Shown piece by piece: positions 18,004-27,396 of a DNA stretch of 36,195 nt (its first letter is position 1; every line of letters begins with the position of its first letter). A program made the translations under genes and the position numbers. The notes below the pieces were generated by a model, which was given only the letters and a program-made list of their open reading frames with translations, searched no databases and was not told the origin of the DNA. This stretch comes from Alphaproteobacteria bacterium (GTDB taxonomy: Bacteria > Pseudomonadota > Alphaproteobacteria > Caulobacterales > Maricaulaceae), in the NCBI GenBank assembly GCA_021776705.1, contig JAJFFL010000274.1, positions 1 through 36,195 of the forward strand, in the 5' to 3' direction.

Positions 18004-19639
18004 GGCGGGCGCGCGCCCCGACGCCGCCGCGTTCCGGCGCGGCCGCCGTCGCGGCATCATCGGGTCGCGGCTGACGCAGTTCATCCTCGCCGCCAATCTG
18101 ATCGGCCTCGTCGTCCTCGTCGCCGGCGTGTTCATCTTGGGCGAGATGCGGCGCGGACTGGTCCAGGCGCGCATGGATTCCTTGCGCACTCAGGGCACCC
18201 TGATCGCCAACGTATTGGCGAGCGTCTCCACCGAGGGCGTTCCGGAGCCATTTCTTGTCGTCGACAGCAACGAACCGTTGAACGCACGGGACGTACTCAA
18301 GACGCTTTATGTCCCCGTCGGCATGCGGGCGCGGCTGTTTGACAAGGACGGCAACCTGATCGCCGACAGCTACAATCTCGCCGACGAGGTCGTGGTGACC
18401 CCGTTGCCGCCGGCGGTTCCGGCGGACGAAATCCGCGAGCACGTGGCCGAAGCCCGTGCCGGCGCGCTGCTCAAGGCTCCGTTCGCCGACGCCCAGCCCG
18501 CCGGCGCGCCGACGTCGCTCGCCGAAGAGGTGGCCCAAGCGATGCTCGGCGAAGTCGTCACGTCGCTGCGGGCCGGCGACGGCGAAGAACCGGTCGTCAG
18601 CGTTTCAATTCCGATCCAGCACGTTCAGGCGGTGCTCGGCGTCTTGACGCTCGAAGCCGGCGACATGAGCGAGATTATCGCGGCGGAGCGCCGCGCCCTG
18701 GTGCCGTTCGTGCTGTTCGCGCTGGCGGTGACTTTAGCGTCGTCGCTGCTCTTGACCTTGTTCATCGCCCGGCCGGTGCGCCGCCTCGCCATGGCCGCCG
18801 ACCAGGTGCGTCAGGAAGGGCCGCGCCGGGCCGCCATTCCCGACATGTCACGGCGCGGCGACGAAATCGGCGATCTGTCGGCGTCGCTTTCGGCCATGAC
18901 CCGGGGTCTTGCCGACCGCATCGACGCGATCGAGCATTTCGCCGCCGACGTGGCCCACGAACTCAAGAATCCGCTGACGTCGATCCGCTCGGCGATCGAA
19001 ACCCTGCCCAACACCAGCGACGAAGACCGGCGCCGCCGGTTGCTCGGCGTGCTGCAGCACGACGTTCAGCGCATCGACCGGCTGATCACGGACATCTCCA
19101 ACGCGTCGCGGATCGACGCCGATCTGGCGCGTTCCCCGTCCATGCCGGTCGATTTGAGACAGTTGCTGACTCAGATGGCGGAGTCGTACTCGGCGATCCG
19201 AAAGGACGACGAAGCCGCCGTCGCTTTCGATGACTCGGACGCGAACGGAATGGCGATTTCGGTGTCCGGGCTCGAAACTCAGTTGAGCCAAGTGTTCCGC
19301 AACTTGATCGACAACGCGCGCACGTTCAGCCCTGACGGCGGAACCGTCCACGTTCGGCTTGAAACCCTGCGCTACCGACGCGCGCCGGACTGCGCGATCG
19401 TTCTGGTCGAGGACGACGGCCCGGGCCTGCCGGCGGACAACGTTGAGCGCGTGTTTGAGCGTTTCTACACGGACCGGCCGAAGGGCGCGGCTTTCGGCTC
19501 GCATTCCGGCCTCGGCCTCGCCATCGCGCGGCAAATCGTGGAATCCCACGGCGGCCGGATTTGGGCGGAGAACCGGGAAGCGGGCGGCGGCGCGGTCGTC
19601 GGCGCGCGCTTCGTCGTCGAATTGCCGCTGCGATCCTAA
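17879..19639 (+). CDS. chvG: Sensor histidine kinase ChvG (start uncertain)
   Basis: Two TMs, stimulus-sensing region, [26 protein letters not shown]-box, N/G boxes. Nearest canonical in-frame start (ATG 17879) lies within chvI. Confidence 0.9.
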   Translation: MSTTEPSTATSSDFARSSEPSRTSSTRSKRSTASDTATKRAKAGARPDAAAFRRGRRRGIIGSRLTQFILAANLIGLVVLVAGVFILGEMRRGLVQARMDSLRTQGTLIANVLASVSTEGVPEPFLVVDSNEPLNARDVLKTLYVPVGMRARLFDKDGNLIADSYNLADEVVVTPLPPAVPADEIREHVAEARAGALLKAPFADAQPAGAPTSLAEEVAQAMLGEVVTSLRAGDGEEPVVSVSIPIQHVQAVLGVLTLEAGDMSEIIAAERRALVPFVLFALAVTLASSLLLTLFIARPVRRLAMAADQVRQEGPRRAAIPDMSRRGDEIGDLSASLSAMTRGLADRIDAIEHFAADVAHELKNPLTSIRSAIETLPNTSDEDRRRRLLGVLQHDVQRIDRLITDISNASRIDADLARSPSMPVDLRQLLTQMAESYSAIRKDDEAAVAFDDSDANGMAISVSGLETQLSQVFRNLIDNARTFSPDGGTVHVRLETLRYRRAPDCAIVLVEDDGPGLPADNVERVFERFYTDRPKGAAFGSHSGLGLAIARQIVESHGGRIWAENREAGGGAVVGARFVVELPLRS

Positions 19640-20112
19640 TGACGGTCCACGCCACCTGCGTCGCCTTGCCGGACCCGAGCGAGCCCGGGTGTTGGGCGGC
19701 GGTGATGCTGTTCGGGCCGTCCGGATGCGGGAAGAGCGATCTGGCTTTGCGGCTGATCGACGACGGCGGCCGCCTGATCGCCGACGACCGCGTGGCCGTG
19801 ACCCTGCGCGACGACGTCCTCATCGCCGCGGCCCCGCCGTCCATCGCAGGCCTGTTGGAGGTGAGAGGCATGGGCGTGGCGGACATTGGTCCGGCAAGCC
19901 AAGCGGCGGTTCGACTCGCTGCCGAACACCGCGACACGTCGCTTCAGGAACGCGTCCCTGAAGCGCGAACTTGGGACGCGGCGGGCGTGGCGATTCCGTT
20001 GGTCGCCCTGGATTTCGCCGCGGCGTCGGCCCCGGCGAGGGTGCGCGTGGCGTTGCGCGCGACGCGACTTGGCCTTTTCGCGGACGTGAAGGCGCGCTTA
20101 GATGCCGAGTGA
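19639..20112 (+). CDS. hprK: HPr kinase/phosphorylase, short alphaproteobacterial form
   Basis: Walker A GPSGCGKSDLALRLID, RLIADDRV, IAGLLEVRGMGV; TAATG overlap with chvG. Confidence 0.92.
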   Translation: MTVHATCVALPDPSEPGCWAAVMLFGPSGCGKSDLALRLIDDGGRLIADDRVAVTLRDDVLIAAAPPSIAGLLEVRGMGVADIGPASQAAVRLAAEHRDTSLQERVPEARTWDAAGVAIPLVALDFAAASAPARVRVALRATRLGLFADVKARLDAE

Positions 20113-20129
20113 CGCGAACGGGGGAAACC

Positions 20130-20537
20130 ATGATCGGGCTTGTCGTCGTCACGCACGGCCGCCTCGCCGACGAGCTGCTCGCCGCAGCTGAACATGTCGT
20201 CGGTCCGCTCGACCATGCCCGATCTCTGTGCATCGGGGCCGACGACGACATGGAACGGCGGCAAGCCGACATCAAATCCGCCGTCGAATCCGTCGACCAG
20301 GGGGACGGCGCCGTGATCCTGACCGACATGTTCGGCGGCACGCCGGCCAATCTGTCGATCACGTTGCTGCGGCGCGGCAAGGTCGAGGTCGTGTCCGGCG
20401 TCAACTTGCCGATGCTGATCAAGATCGCGGAAGCCCGAGAGACGATGAACGTTGAGACCTGCGCCGCCGCCGCCGCCGACGCGGGACGCAAGTACATCGC
20501 GGTCGCCAGCAAAGTCCTCGACCGGAACAAGGCGTGA
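20130..20537 (+). CDS. PTS sugar transporter subunit IIA (mannose-type EIIA)
   Basis: MIGLVVVTHGRLADELLAAAEHVVG...VILTDMFGGTPANLSI. Confidence 0.93.
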   Translation: MIGLVVVTHGRLADELLAAAEHVVGPLDHARSLCIGADDDMERRQADIKSAVESVDQGDGAVILTDMFGGTPANLSITLLRRGKVEVVSGVNLPMLIKIAEARETMNVETCAAAAADAGRKYIAVASKVLDRNKA

Positions 20538-20800
20538 CGCGAACCCTCATCATCTGCAACCAACTCGGCCTTCACGCACGCGCGTCGGCCCGATTTGTTG
20601 AAACCGCCGCCCGCTTCGACGCCGTGATCACGGTTTCGCGCGACGGCGAGTCGGTCAATGCGCGGTCGATTATGGGCCTGATGATGCTGGCCGCTTCGCG
20701 CGGCAGCGCCATCGAGGTCACCGCCGAGGGTCCGGAGGCGGAGGAGGCGCTCGACGCGCTCCAGTCTCTTGTCGATGAAAAATTCGGCGAAAAAACCTAG
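20534..20800 (+). CDS. HPr family phosphocarrier protein
   Basis: QLGLHARASARFVETAARF and NARSIMGLMMLAASRGSAIEV motifs; GTG start in a GTGA overlap. Confidence 0.94.
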   Translation: MTRTLIICNQLGLHARASARFVETAARFDAVITVSRDGESVNARSIMGLMMLAASRGSAIEVTAEGPEAEEALDALQSLVDEKFGEKT

Positions 20801-20805
20801 CGACG

Positions 20806-21312
20806 TCAGCGCCGTCCGCGCTCAATGTTGACGTCGCGATTCCAATCGCCGTTCGTCGGTCTTACCGGCGGAACGTAGCGAACCAGTTTCACGAACGCGA
20901 TTTCTCCTCGGGTCGACATCCCGTAGCCGTCGGCGATGTCTGTGAAGCCGGTCCGAAACTCAGTTTCGGTGATCGTGTTGTCGGCGTTGACGTCGAGAGA
21001 AATGCGGCCCGGCAGAGCGTCCTTGGAGCCGAGCGCGGCTTGCGCCCATGCCTGATATTCGATCGCGGTGATTCCGCCGGAACGGTCCGCGTCGGCGGCG
21101 GCGAAGCCGGCGGTCAAACCTTCGCTGAGTTCGCTGCGGTCAATCGCGTAATCGCCGTCGGCGTCCATGCCGGCGAAAAACAGCGCTGCGGAATTTAGAA
21201 TCAGACCGCCGTCGAAACTGGATCGGCCGTCGCCCTGAGGCCGATTTTGCGGCCCTGCGCACGCCGCCGCGACGACCGTCGCGGCCAAAATCGGAAGCAA
21301 CGTTCGGGTCAT
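20806..21312 (-). CDS. EF-hand domain-containing putative lipoprotein
   Basis: Signal with lipobox-like VAAAC; three EF-hand-like loops DADGDYAIDRSE, DADRSGGITAIE, DVNADNTITETE. Confidence 0.82.
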   Translation of the reverse strand: MTRTLLPILAATVVAAACAGPQNRPQGDGRSSFDGGLILNSAALFFAGMDADGDYAIDRSELSEGLTAGFAAADADRSGGITAIEYQAWAQAALGSKDALPGRISLDVNADNTITETEFRTGFTDIADGYGMSTRGEIAFVKLVRYVPPVRPTNGDWNRDVNIERGRR

Positions 21313-21404
21313 GGGCGCGTCTCCTTCGGCCGCCGTGGCCGGCGAATCAACGACCCGTAGCGCAAATTCAGGCGGTCCGCCGCATAACGATGAGATTATA
21401 TCCG

Positions 21405-21424
21405 ACATAAAGAAATCTTTATGT
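21405..21424. promoter_or_regulatory. Palindromic operator candidate upstream of ahcY
   Basis: ACATAAAGA-AA-TCTTTATGT, 9-bp perfect arms, about 63 bp before the ahcY ATG. Confidence 0.65.
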
Positions 21425-21486
21425 GCTGTTGCGCGAGCGCCGCGGCGTTGCTATAGGCGGCTCATCAAACCGACAGGAGCTAAGTC

Positions 21487-22893
21487 ATGAGCGACGTGCG
21501 CGAACGCGATTGCGCGGTGAAGGATCTGTCCCTGGCCGATTGGGGTCGCAAGGAGATCGACATCGCCGAGACCGAAATGCCGGGCCTGATGGCGGCGCGC
21601 GCGGAGTTCGGAAAAGAAAAGCCCCTCAAGGGCGCTCGGATCGCTGGTTCTTTGCACATGACGATCCAGACCGCGGTTCTCATCGAAACGCTGCAGGAAC
21701 TCGGGGCCGAAGTGCGCTGGGCGTCGTGCAATATCTATTCGACTCAGGATCACGCCGCCGCCGCGATCGCGGTAACCGGAACACCGGTTTTCGCGCACAA
21801 GGGCGAGACGCTGGAGGAGTACTGGGACTTCGCCGACAAGATCTTCGAGTGGCCGAACGGCGAAACCGCCAACATGATCCTCGACGACGGCGGCGACGCA
21901 ACGCTCATGATCCTTCTCGGCGCCAAAGCCGAAACCGATTCCTCGGCGCTCGCCGATCCGAAAAACGACGAGGAGCGGGCGCTCTACGCCACGATCAAGC
22001 GCCGGATCGAGCGGACGCCGGGCTGGTTTTCCAAGGTCAAGTCGAACATCAAGGGCGTTTCGGAAGAAACCACGACCGGGGTGATGCGGCTGTACCAGAT
22101 GCAGAAGCGCGGCGACCTGCCGTTCCCGGCGATCAACGTCAACGACAGCGTGACCAAATCGAAATTCGACAACAAGTACGGCTGCCGTGAAAGCCTCGTC
22201 GACGCAATCCGCCGCGGCACCGACGTGATGCTCGCCGGCAAAACCGCGTTCGTCGCCGGGTTCGGCGACGTCGGCAAGGGATCCGCGGAATCGCTCCGCG
22301 GCGCCGGCGCGCGGGTGACCGTGTCGGAGATTGACCCGATCTGCGCCTTGCAGGCTTCGATGGAAGGTTTCGACGTCAAGACGCTGGACGACGTCGTCGA
22401 TCAGATGGACTTGTTCGTCACCGCCACCGGCAACAAAGACATCATCACCGTCGATCACATGCGGCGCATGAAAGACATGGCGATCGTCTGCAACATCGGG
22501 CACTTCGACAACGAGATCGAAGTCGACGGCCTGCGCAACTTCAAGTGGACGAACATCAAGCCGCAAGTCGACTTGATCGAATTCCCGGACGGAAAGCGCA
22601 TCATTCTCTTGTCGGAAGGCCGGTTGGTGAACCTCGGCAACGCCACCGGGCACCCGAGTTTCGTGATGTCGGCGTCGTTCACCAATCAGACGTTGGCTCA
22701 GATTGAACTCTGGGCGCACGGCGATAAGTACGAGAACAAAGTCTACACTTTGCCGAAGAGCCTGGACGAAAAAGTCGCGCGGCTTCATCTTGAAAAGCTC
22801 GGCGTTCGCTTGACCGAATTGTCCCCGGATCAGGCGTCCTACATCGGCGTCGCGCCGGACGGCCCGTTCAAGCCAGAACACTACCGTTACTAG
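21487..22893 (+). CDS. ahcY: Adenosylhomocysteinase
   Basis: 468 aa; [68 protein letters not shown]-terminal KPEHYRY. Confidence 0.98.
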   Translation: MSDVRERDCAVKDLSLADWGRKEIDIAETEMPGLMAARAEFGKEKPLKGARIAGSLHMTIQTAVLIETLQELGAEVRWASCNIYSTQDHAAAAIAVTGTPVFAHKGETLEEYWDFADKIFEWPNGETANMILDDGGDATLMILLGAKAETDSSALADPKNDEERALYATIKRRIERTPGWFSKVKSNIKGVSEETTTGVMRLYQMQKRGDLPFPAINVNDSVTKSKFDNKYGCRESLVDAIRRGTDVMLAGKTAFVAGFGDVGKGSAESLRGAGARVTVSEIDPICALQASMEGFDVKTLDDVVDQMDLFVTATGNKDIITVDHMRRMKDMAIVCNIGHFDNEIEVDGLRNFKWTNIKPQVDLIEFPDGKRIILLSEGRLVNLGNATGHPSFVMSASFTNQTLAQIELWAHGDKYENKVYTLPKSLDEKVARLHLEKLGVRLTELSPDQASYIGVAPDGPFKPEHYRY

Positions 22894-22902
22894 ATCTCAA
22901 CG

Positions 22903-22929
22903 GCGGATCGGCGCGCGGCGTCGATCCGC
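22903..22929 (+). terminator. Rho-independent terminator candidate after ahcY
   Basis: GCGGATCG-N11-CGATCCGC followed by ACTTTCCTTT. Confidence 0.6.
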
Positions 22930-22993
22930 ACTTTCCTTTGCGAAGCGAGGCGCCTATCGTGCCTGCGGCTGGGGGGCTCACAGAGGACTTGAT

Positions 22994-23455
22994 ATGCGAA
23001 CGCGCGTGATCTTGGTCGCGACGGCGACCGCGTTGCTTTTGGGTTCTTGCGGCCGCGTCCCCGTGCCGGGACTTCCGGATCGCAAGCCCGACACCATGAC
23101 CATTTCAATTTACGCGGAAGAAGGCGCCAACGGCGGCGTCGATGTTCCGGTCGATATCGTCTTCGCCAAAGGCCAGATCGTCGAACAGCTGAGCGGCATG
23201 ACCGCGCCGGACTGGTTCGCGCAGCGCGCCCGGGTTTTGGATCAGTTCAAAGACGACATTTTCCTGCGCGACTACGTCGTCGTGTCGGGCAGCGGCACGT
23301 CCGCGGCGTTTGAAGAACGCAAGGACGCGGAAGCGGTGTTCGTGTTCGCGGGCTACGCGGCCGCGGGCGACCACGCCTATCGCCTCGACCGCGCCGAGAA
23401 CTACGTCATCCGCCTCGGCGAGGACGCCTACACCGCGGAAGCGAGGAAAAAGTGA
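22994..23455 (+). CDS. Hypothetical lipoprotein
   Basis: MRTRVILVATATALLLGSCGRVPVPG signal with lipobox LGSC; ATG start. Confidence 0.75.
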   Translation: MRTRVILVATATALLLGSCGRVPVPGLPDRKPDTMTISIYAEEGANGGVDVPVDIVFAKGQIVEQLSGMTAPDWFAQRARVLDQFKDDIFLRDYVVVSGSGTSAAFEERKDAEAVFVFAGYAAAGDHAYRLDRAENYVIRLGEDAYTAEARKK

Positions 23456-23871
23456 AGCACGCGTTCGCCGCCGCGTTGGCGGCCGTGGCTTTGACCGGAT
23501 GCGTCGGAAGCGACAAGCCGTTCGTGCCGCGGAGCGACTACGGTCTGCCGCCGAATCCGCGTGATTACGTGCAGCCGGACGATTGCGAGGGCGGCTCGCG
23601 CCTTGCGGCTTTGGAGCTGACCGAACCTGAGTACCCCGGGCGCGCTTTTCGTCGCGGGCTTCAGGGCTGGGTCGCCTTGCGGCTGGACGTTTCGGCGGAT
23701 GGGCGAACCCGCAACGTCGAGGTCGTCGCCGCAGAACCGGTGGACGCGTTCAACGGCGCGGCGCGTGCGACGGTTCGGTCGTGGCGGTTCGAACCGCCAG
23801 GCGAGCCCGGAATCACGCGCTGCGTGGTGGTGTTGGACTATCGACTCGGCAGCGGACGCATCGGCTTCTAG
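23452..23871 (+). CDS. TonB C-terminal domain (energy transducer TonB-like) putative lipoprotein
   Basis: EPEYPGRAFRRGLQGWVALRLDVSADGRTRNVEVVAAEPVDAFNGAARATVRSWRFEP matches the TonB C-terminal pattern; lipobox LTGC; GTG start in a GTGA overlap. Confidence 0.82.
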   Translation: MKHAFAAALAAVALTGCVGSDKPFVPRSDYGLPPNPRDYVQPDDCEGGSRLAALELTEPEYPGRAFRRGLQGWVALRLDVSADGRTRNVEVVAAEPVDAFNGAARATVRSWRFEPPGEPGITRCVVVLDYRLGSGRIGF

Positions 23872-24035
23872 CCGCCTGTGGATTTCCACCGAATTGTCCA
23901 AATCGAACGGGTTACGGGTCGCGGCGGATTCCGGCATCAGGTATGCTCGCGATTCGTCGCATTCCGCCCGTGCGTTAACAGCACGTAAACGGCGCAAGAC
24001 CGAAGGTGGAATTTGAAGGGGGCCCCGCGCGCGGC

Positions 24036-26522
24036 ATGATCGGTTCGCAGATTCAATCGGCATCACTGGTGATCAGCGCCGGCGCCGTGGCGTTCGCCTT
24101 GGCCGTCAGCCTGTGGGCCTGGCGGCTGACGGACGGGGCCCGTACGGCGCGCGCCAAATGGCGTGACCGCGCCGAGGGGCTTGAGAAGAAACTGGACCGG
24201 ATCGACGGCGTGCTCGCCGCCCATCCCGGTGTCGTCCTGGTGTGGGAGGACGATGAAGACGATCCCGAATCCGGGTGGGGGGCGCCGAAGCTGTACGGGT
24301 CGCCGACCGCGCTCGCCGCGCTGTTGAGGTTCGCGGACGCGTCCGACGGTCCGGACGCTTCTTCGCGCATGCTCGACGGCCTCGCCGACTACGACGCCCG
24401 CGACAGCGCCGGCGCCGACACCACGTTGCGCAAGCGCCTGATCGAACTGCGCCGCGACGGCGCGCCGTTTTCGATTACGATTTTCGGACCGTCGGGACGC
24501 TATCTCGAAGTCGACGGCCGCCCGTCGGGCCGCCGCGCGGTGCTTTGGTTGTCGGATTCCACGGTCAAGAGCGCGGAGGAATCAAGCGAACGCGGGCGCC
24601 TCCTCGAAGCCCGTCTCGACGTCGCTCAGGACCCGATGTCGTTCGTCGATCTCGCCAGCAAGGCGCCGTTCCCGGTGTGGCGCTATTCCTCGGGTCTCAA
24701 GGTGCAGTGGGCCAACCAAGCCTATTTGGACGCCATCGAAGTGAAGACCCTGGACGTCGCCGTCGCCGACGACATCGCCCTCGATCCAGGCGCGAAAGAG
24801 CAGGCCCGTCAAGCGCTTGCTCAGGGCGCCCTGGTCAATGAAACTCGCCCGATCGTCGCCGCCGGCGCGCGCAAGCACTACGCGATTTCGATGTTTCCGA
24901 TCTCCGGCGGCGTCGCTGGCGTGGCGGTGGACATGACGCGCGCCGAGGAGGCTCGCGAGGCGTTGGAACGCCACGTGCGCGCCCAAGACGACGCCCTCAA
25001 CCACCTCGACGACGCGGTCGTCGTGTTCGGCCCGAACCAGCAACTGTCGTTCTACAACCGGGCCTTCCCGAAATTGTTCGGCCTCGACGAGGCGTGGCTC
25101 GCGCACCGACCTACCCACGGCGAAATGCTGGACCGCATGCGGGAAAAGCGTCTGTTGCCGGAACAGCCGGACTATCAGACCTGGAAAGCCGAAGAACTCG
25201 GCCGTTACACCCATCTGGATCCGGACGACGCCGAAGAGACTTGGCATCTTCCCGACGACCGCATTCTGCGAGTCGCCAGACTGCGGCATCCGCTCGGCGG
25301 GCTGCTGCTGATTTTCGGCGACATGACCGAAGAACTGACGCTGAAGAGTCAGTTCAACACCCTGATCAAGGTGCAGCGGGCGACGCTCGACAAGCTCAAC
25401 GAAGGCGTCGCCGTGTTCGGGCCCGACGGCCGTTTGAAGCTTTCCAACGCCGCGTTTGCGGAAATGTGGTCGCTCGGCGCCGACAAGATCCGGGAAGGGG
25501 TGTCGTTCGACGATGTCGCGGAATGGTGCCTGCCCTTGTTCCACAAGCGCGACGAATGGGCGGAGATGAAGGCCCGGGTCACCGACCCGAACCCGCGCGC
25601 CCGCAAACACCATGTCGGCGAGATGCGCCGCTCCGACGACACCGTCCTCGCCTATGTGTCGCGGCCGCTGCCGGACGGCGCCACGGTTCTGGCGTTCCAC
25701 GACGTCACCGCATCGCGCGACCTTGAGGGAGCCCTCAAGGAACGCGCTGAGGTTCTGGAACAGGCCGACCGGGTGAAGTCGGACTTCGTCGGCCACGTGA
25801 GCTATCAGTTGCGGGCGCCGCTGACGACGATCATGGGGTACGCCGAGTTGTTGGACGCCACGGTGGCGGAGAAACTTTCCGAGCGTGAAAACAGCCAGTT
25901 GACGTCGATCATTCAAGCGGGAACGCAACTCACCAAATTGGTCGAAGACATCCTCGACGTGGCGGCCATCGACGCCGAAACGCTGGAGCTTGATCTGGCG
26001 GAATTCGACGTGTTCAGCGCGCTCGAAAGCGCCGTCAATCTCGCCAAGACCAAAGCCGGGGACACGCAAGTGCGCGTCGGCATCGAATGCGCCGCCGACC
26101 TCGGGCCGATGGTCGGCGATCAGCGGCGGATCAAACAGGTGGTCTACAACTTGCTGCTCAACGCGCTCGACCACACACCGGCGGGCCGCAACGTCGTCGC
26201 CGGGGCGGATCGCGACGACGAAGTGGTGCGCGTCTGGATCGACGACGAGGGCGAAGGTATCGCGCCGGAAAAGCAGGGCCGCGTGTTCGAGGCGTTTCAG
26301 AGCGGCGACAGCGGCGGCGCCGGTCTCGGACTGACTCTCGTGCGCGAACTCGTGAAGCTGCACGACGGTTGGGTGGAGCTGGAGTCCGAACCCGGCGTCG
26401 GCACACGGGTGACGTGCCACCTGCCAGTCATCAGCTTGCCGAAAGGCGACGCGCCGGAAAAGCGTGAGGCGTCGGTCGACGCCGCGGCCGCACTGTCGGC
26501 CGACGCGTCCGGCGGCGCCTGA
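24036..26522 (+). CDS. divL: PAS-domain DivL-type sensor kinase with Tyr in place of the H-box His
   Basis: N-terminal TM, several PAS-like regions, DHp FVGHVSYQLRAPLTTIMGYAELLDA, HATPase motifs (VYNLLLNALDH, DDEGEGIAPEKQGRVFEAF, GGAGLGLTLVRELVKLH). GTG at 24006 is an alternative start. Confidence 0.88.
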   Translation: MIGSQIQSASLVISAGAVAFALAVSLWAWRLTDGARTARAKWRDRAEGLEKKLDRIDGVLAAHPGVVLVWEDDEDDPESGWGAPKLYGSPTALAALLRFADASDGPDASSRMLDGLADYDARDSAGADTTLRKRLIELRRDGAPFSITIFGPSGRYLEVDGRPSGRRAVLWLSDSTVKSAEESSERGRLLEARLDVAQDPMSFVDLASKAPFPVWRYSSGLKVQWANQAYLDAIEVKTLDVAVADDIALDPGAKEQARQALAQGALVNETRPIVAAGARKHYAISMFPISGGVAGVAVDMTRAEEAREALERHVRAQDDALNHLDDAVVVFGPNQQLSFYNRAFPKLFGLDEAWLAHRPTHGEMLDRMREKRLLPEQPDYQTWKAEELGRYTHLDPDDAEETWHLPDDRILRVARLRHPLGGLLLIFGDMTEELTLKSQFNTLIKVQRATLDKLNEGVAVFGPDGRLKLSNAAFAEMWSLGADKIREGVSFDDVAEWCLPLFHKRDEWAEMKARVTDPNPRARKHHVGEMRRSDDTVLAYVSRPLPDGATVLAFHDVTASRDLEGALKERAEVLEQADRVKSDFVGHVSYQLRAPLTTIMGYAELLDATVAEKLSERENSQLTSIIQAGTQLTKLVEDILDVAAIDAETLELDLAEFDVFSALESAVNLAKTKAGDTQVRVGIECAADLGPMVGDQRRIKQVVYNLLLNALDHTPAGRNVVAGADRDDEVVRVWIDDEGEGIAPEKQGRVFEAFQSGDSGGAGLGLTLVRELVKLHDGWVELESEPGVGTRVTCHLPVISLPKGDAPEKREASVDAAAALSADASGGA

Positions 26523-26843
26523 TCAGCCCTGACTTTCCGGCGTCGTCACCACGAGACCGTCAAGCGCGTCCGTCACCGTGATTTGGCACGACAGTCGCGA
26601 CGTGGCGCGAACGTCGTCGGCGAAATCGAGCATCGATTCCTCCATGCTCGAACGGTCGCCGACCTTGGCGAACCAATCGTCCGCGACGTACACATGGCAC
26701 GTGGCGCACGCGCAGGCCCCGCCGCAATCGGCGTCGATGCCCGGGATCATATTTTTGACCGCACCCTCCATCACGGTCATGCCTGGTTTGACGTCGACGA
26801 CGCGCTCGGTTCCGTCGTTGTCGATGTAGGTGATATTCGCCAT
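26523..26843 (-). CDS. 2Fe-2S ferredoxin (adrenodoxin-type)
   Basis: [53 protein letters not shown]...[19 protein letters not shown]-x5-C-x2-C...C ligand pattern. Confidence 0.94.
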   Translation of the reverse strand: MANITYIDNDGTERVVDVKPGMTVMEGAVKNMIPGIDADCGGACACATCHVYVADDWFAKVGDRSSMEESMLDFADDVRATSRLSCQITVTDALDGLVVTTPESQG

Positions 26844-26937
26844 GAACTCGCTCGTGCCGTTGGCCAGCGCGGGCGCCGCGCGTCGGGAATGAGGGTTCCA
26901 TGTATCGTTTCGGCCGCGAATCGCAAGGCGCCGGGCG

Positions 26938-27396
26938 GTGACCGGGCGGCGGAATCCGATTTCGCTTCCCGACGAAGCGGCGACGGCGGCGTTTGGCCGC
27001 CGCCTGGCGGCCGCCTTGATTCCCGGCGACGTCGTGTTTCTCGTCGGCGGACTTGGCGCCGGCAAGACCGCGCTCGCGCGCGCCGTCGTCCGGGCGCTGA
27101 CGGGCGAGGCGGACGAAGTCCCAAGCCCGACCTATACGCTTGTGCAAACCTACGACGCGGGAGCATTCGAAATCTGGCATTGCGATCTCTACCGCCTGTC
27201 ATCGCCGTCGGAAGCTGTGGAGCTTGGTCTGGAGGACGCTTTCGCGGAAGCCGTGGTCCTGGTCGAATGGCCGGACCGCTTGGGCGACCGGGCGCCGGCG
27301 GACCGGCTTGAGATTCAATTGGAGCCGGCGGGCGGCGGCCGCGTCGCGCGGTTGGCAGGGCATGGGAGGTGGGCGGCGCGTGTCGACGGCGTCTGA
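26938..27396 (+). CDS. tsaE: tRNA threonylcarbamoyladenosine biosynthesis ATPase TsaE
   Basis: [57 protein letters not shown] start. Confidence 0.95.
   Translation: MTGRRNPISLPDEAATAAFGRRLAAALIPGDVVFLVGGLGAGKTALARAVVRALTGEADEVPSPTYTLVQTYDAGAFEIWHCDLYRLSSPSEAVELGLEDAFAEAVVLVEWPDRLGDRAPADRLEIQLEPAGGGRVARLAGHGRWAARVDGV

Noticed and set aside
21451-22881. 476-aa minus-strand ORF
   Set aside because: Antisense shadow of ahcY.
24582-26420. 612-aa minus-strand ORF
   Set aside because: Antisense shadow of divL, low-complexity basic composition.
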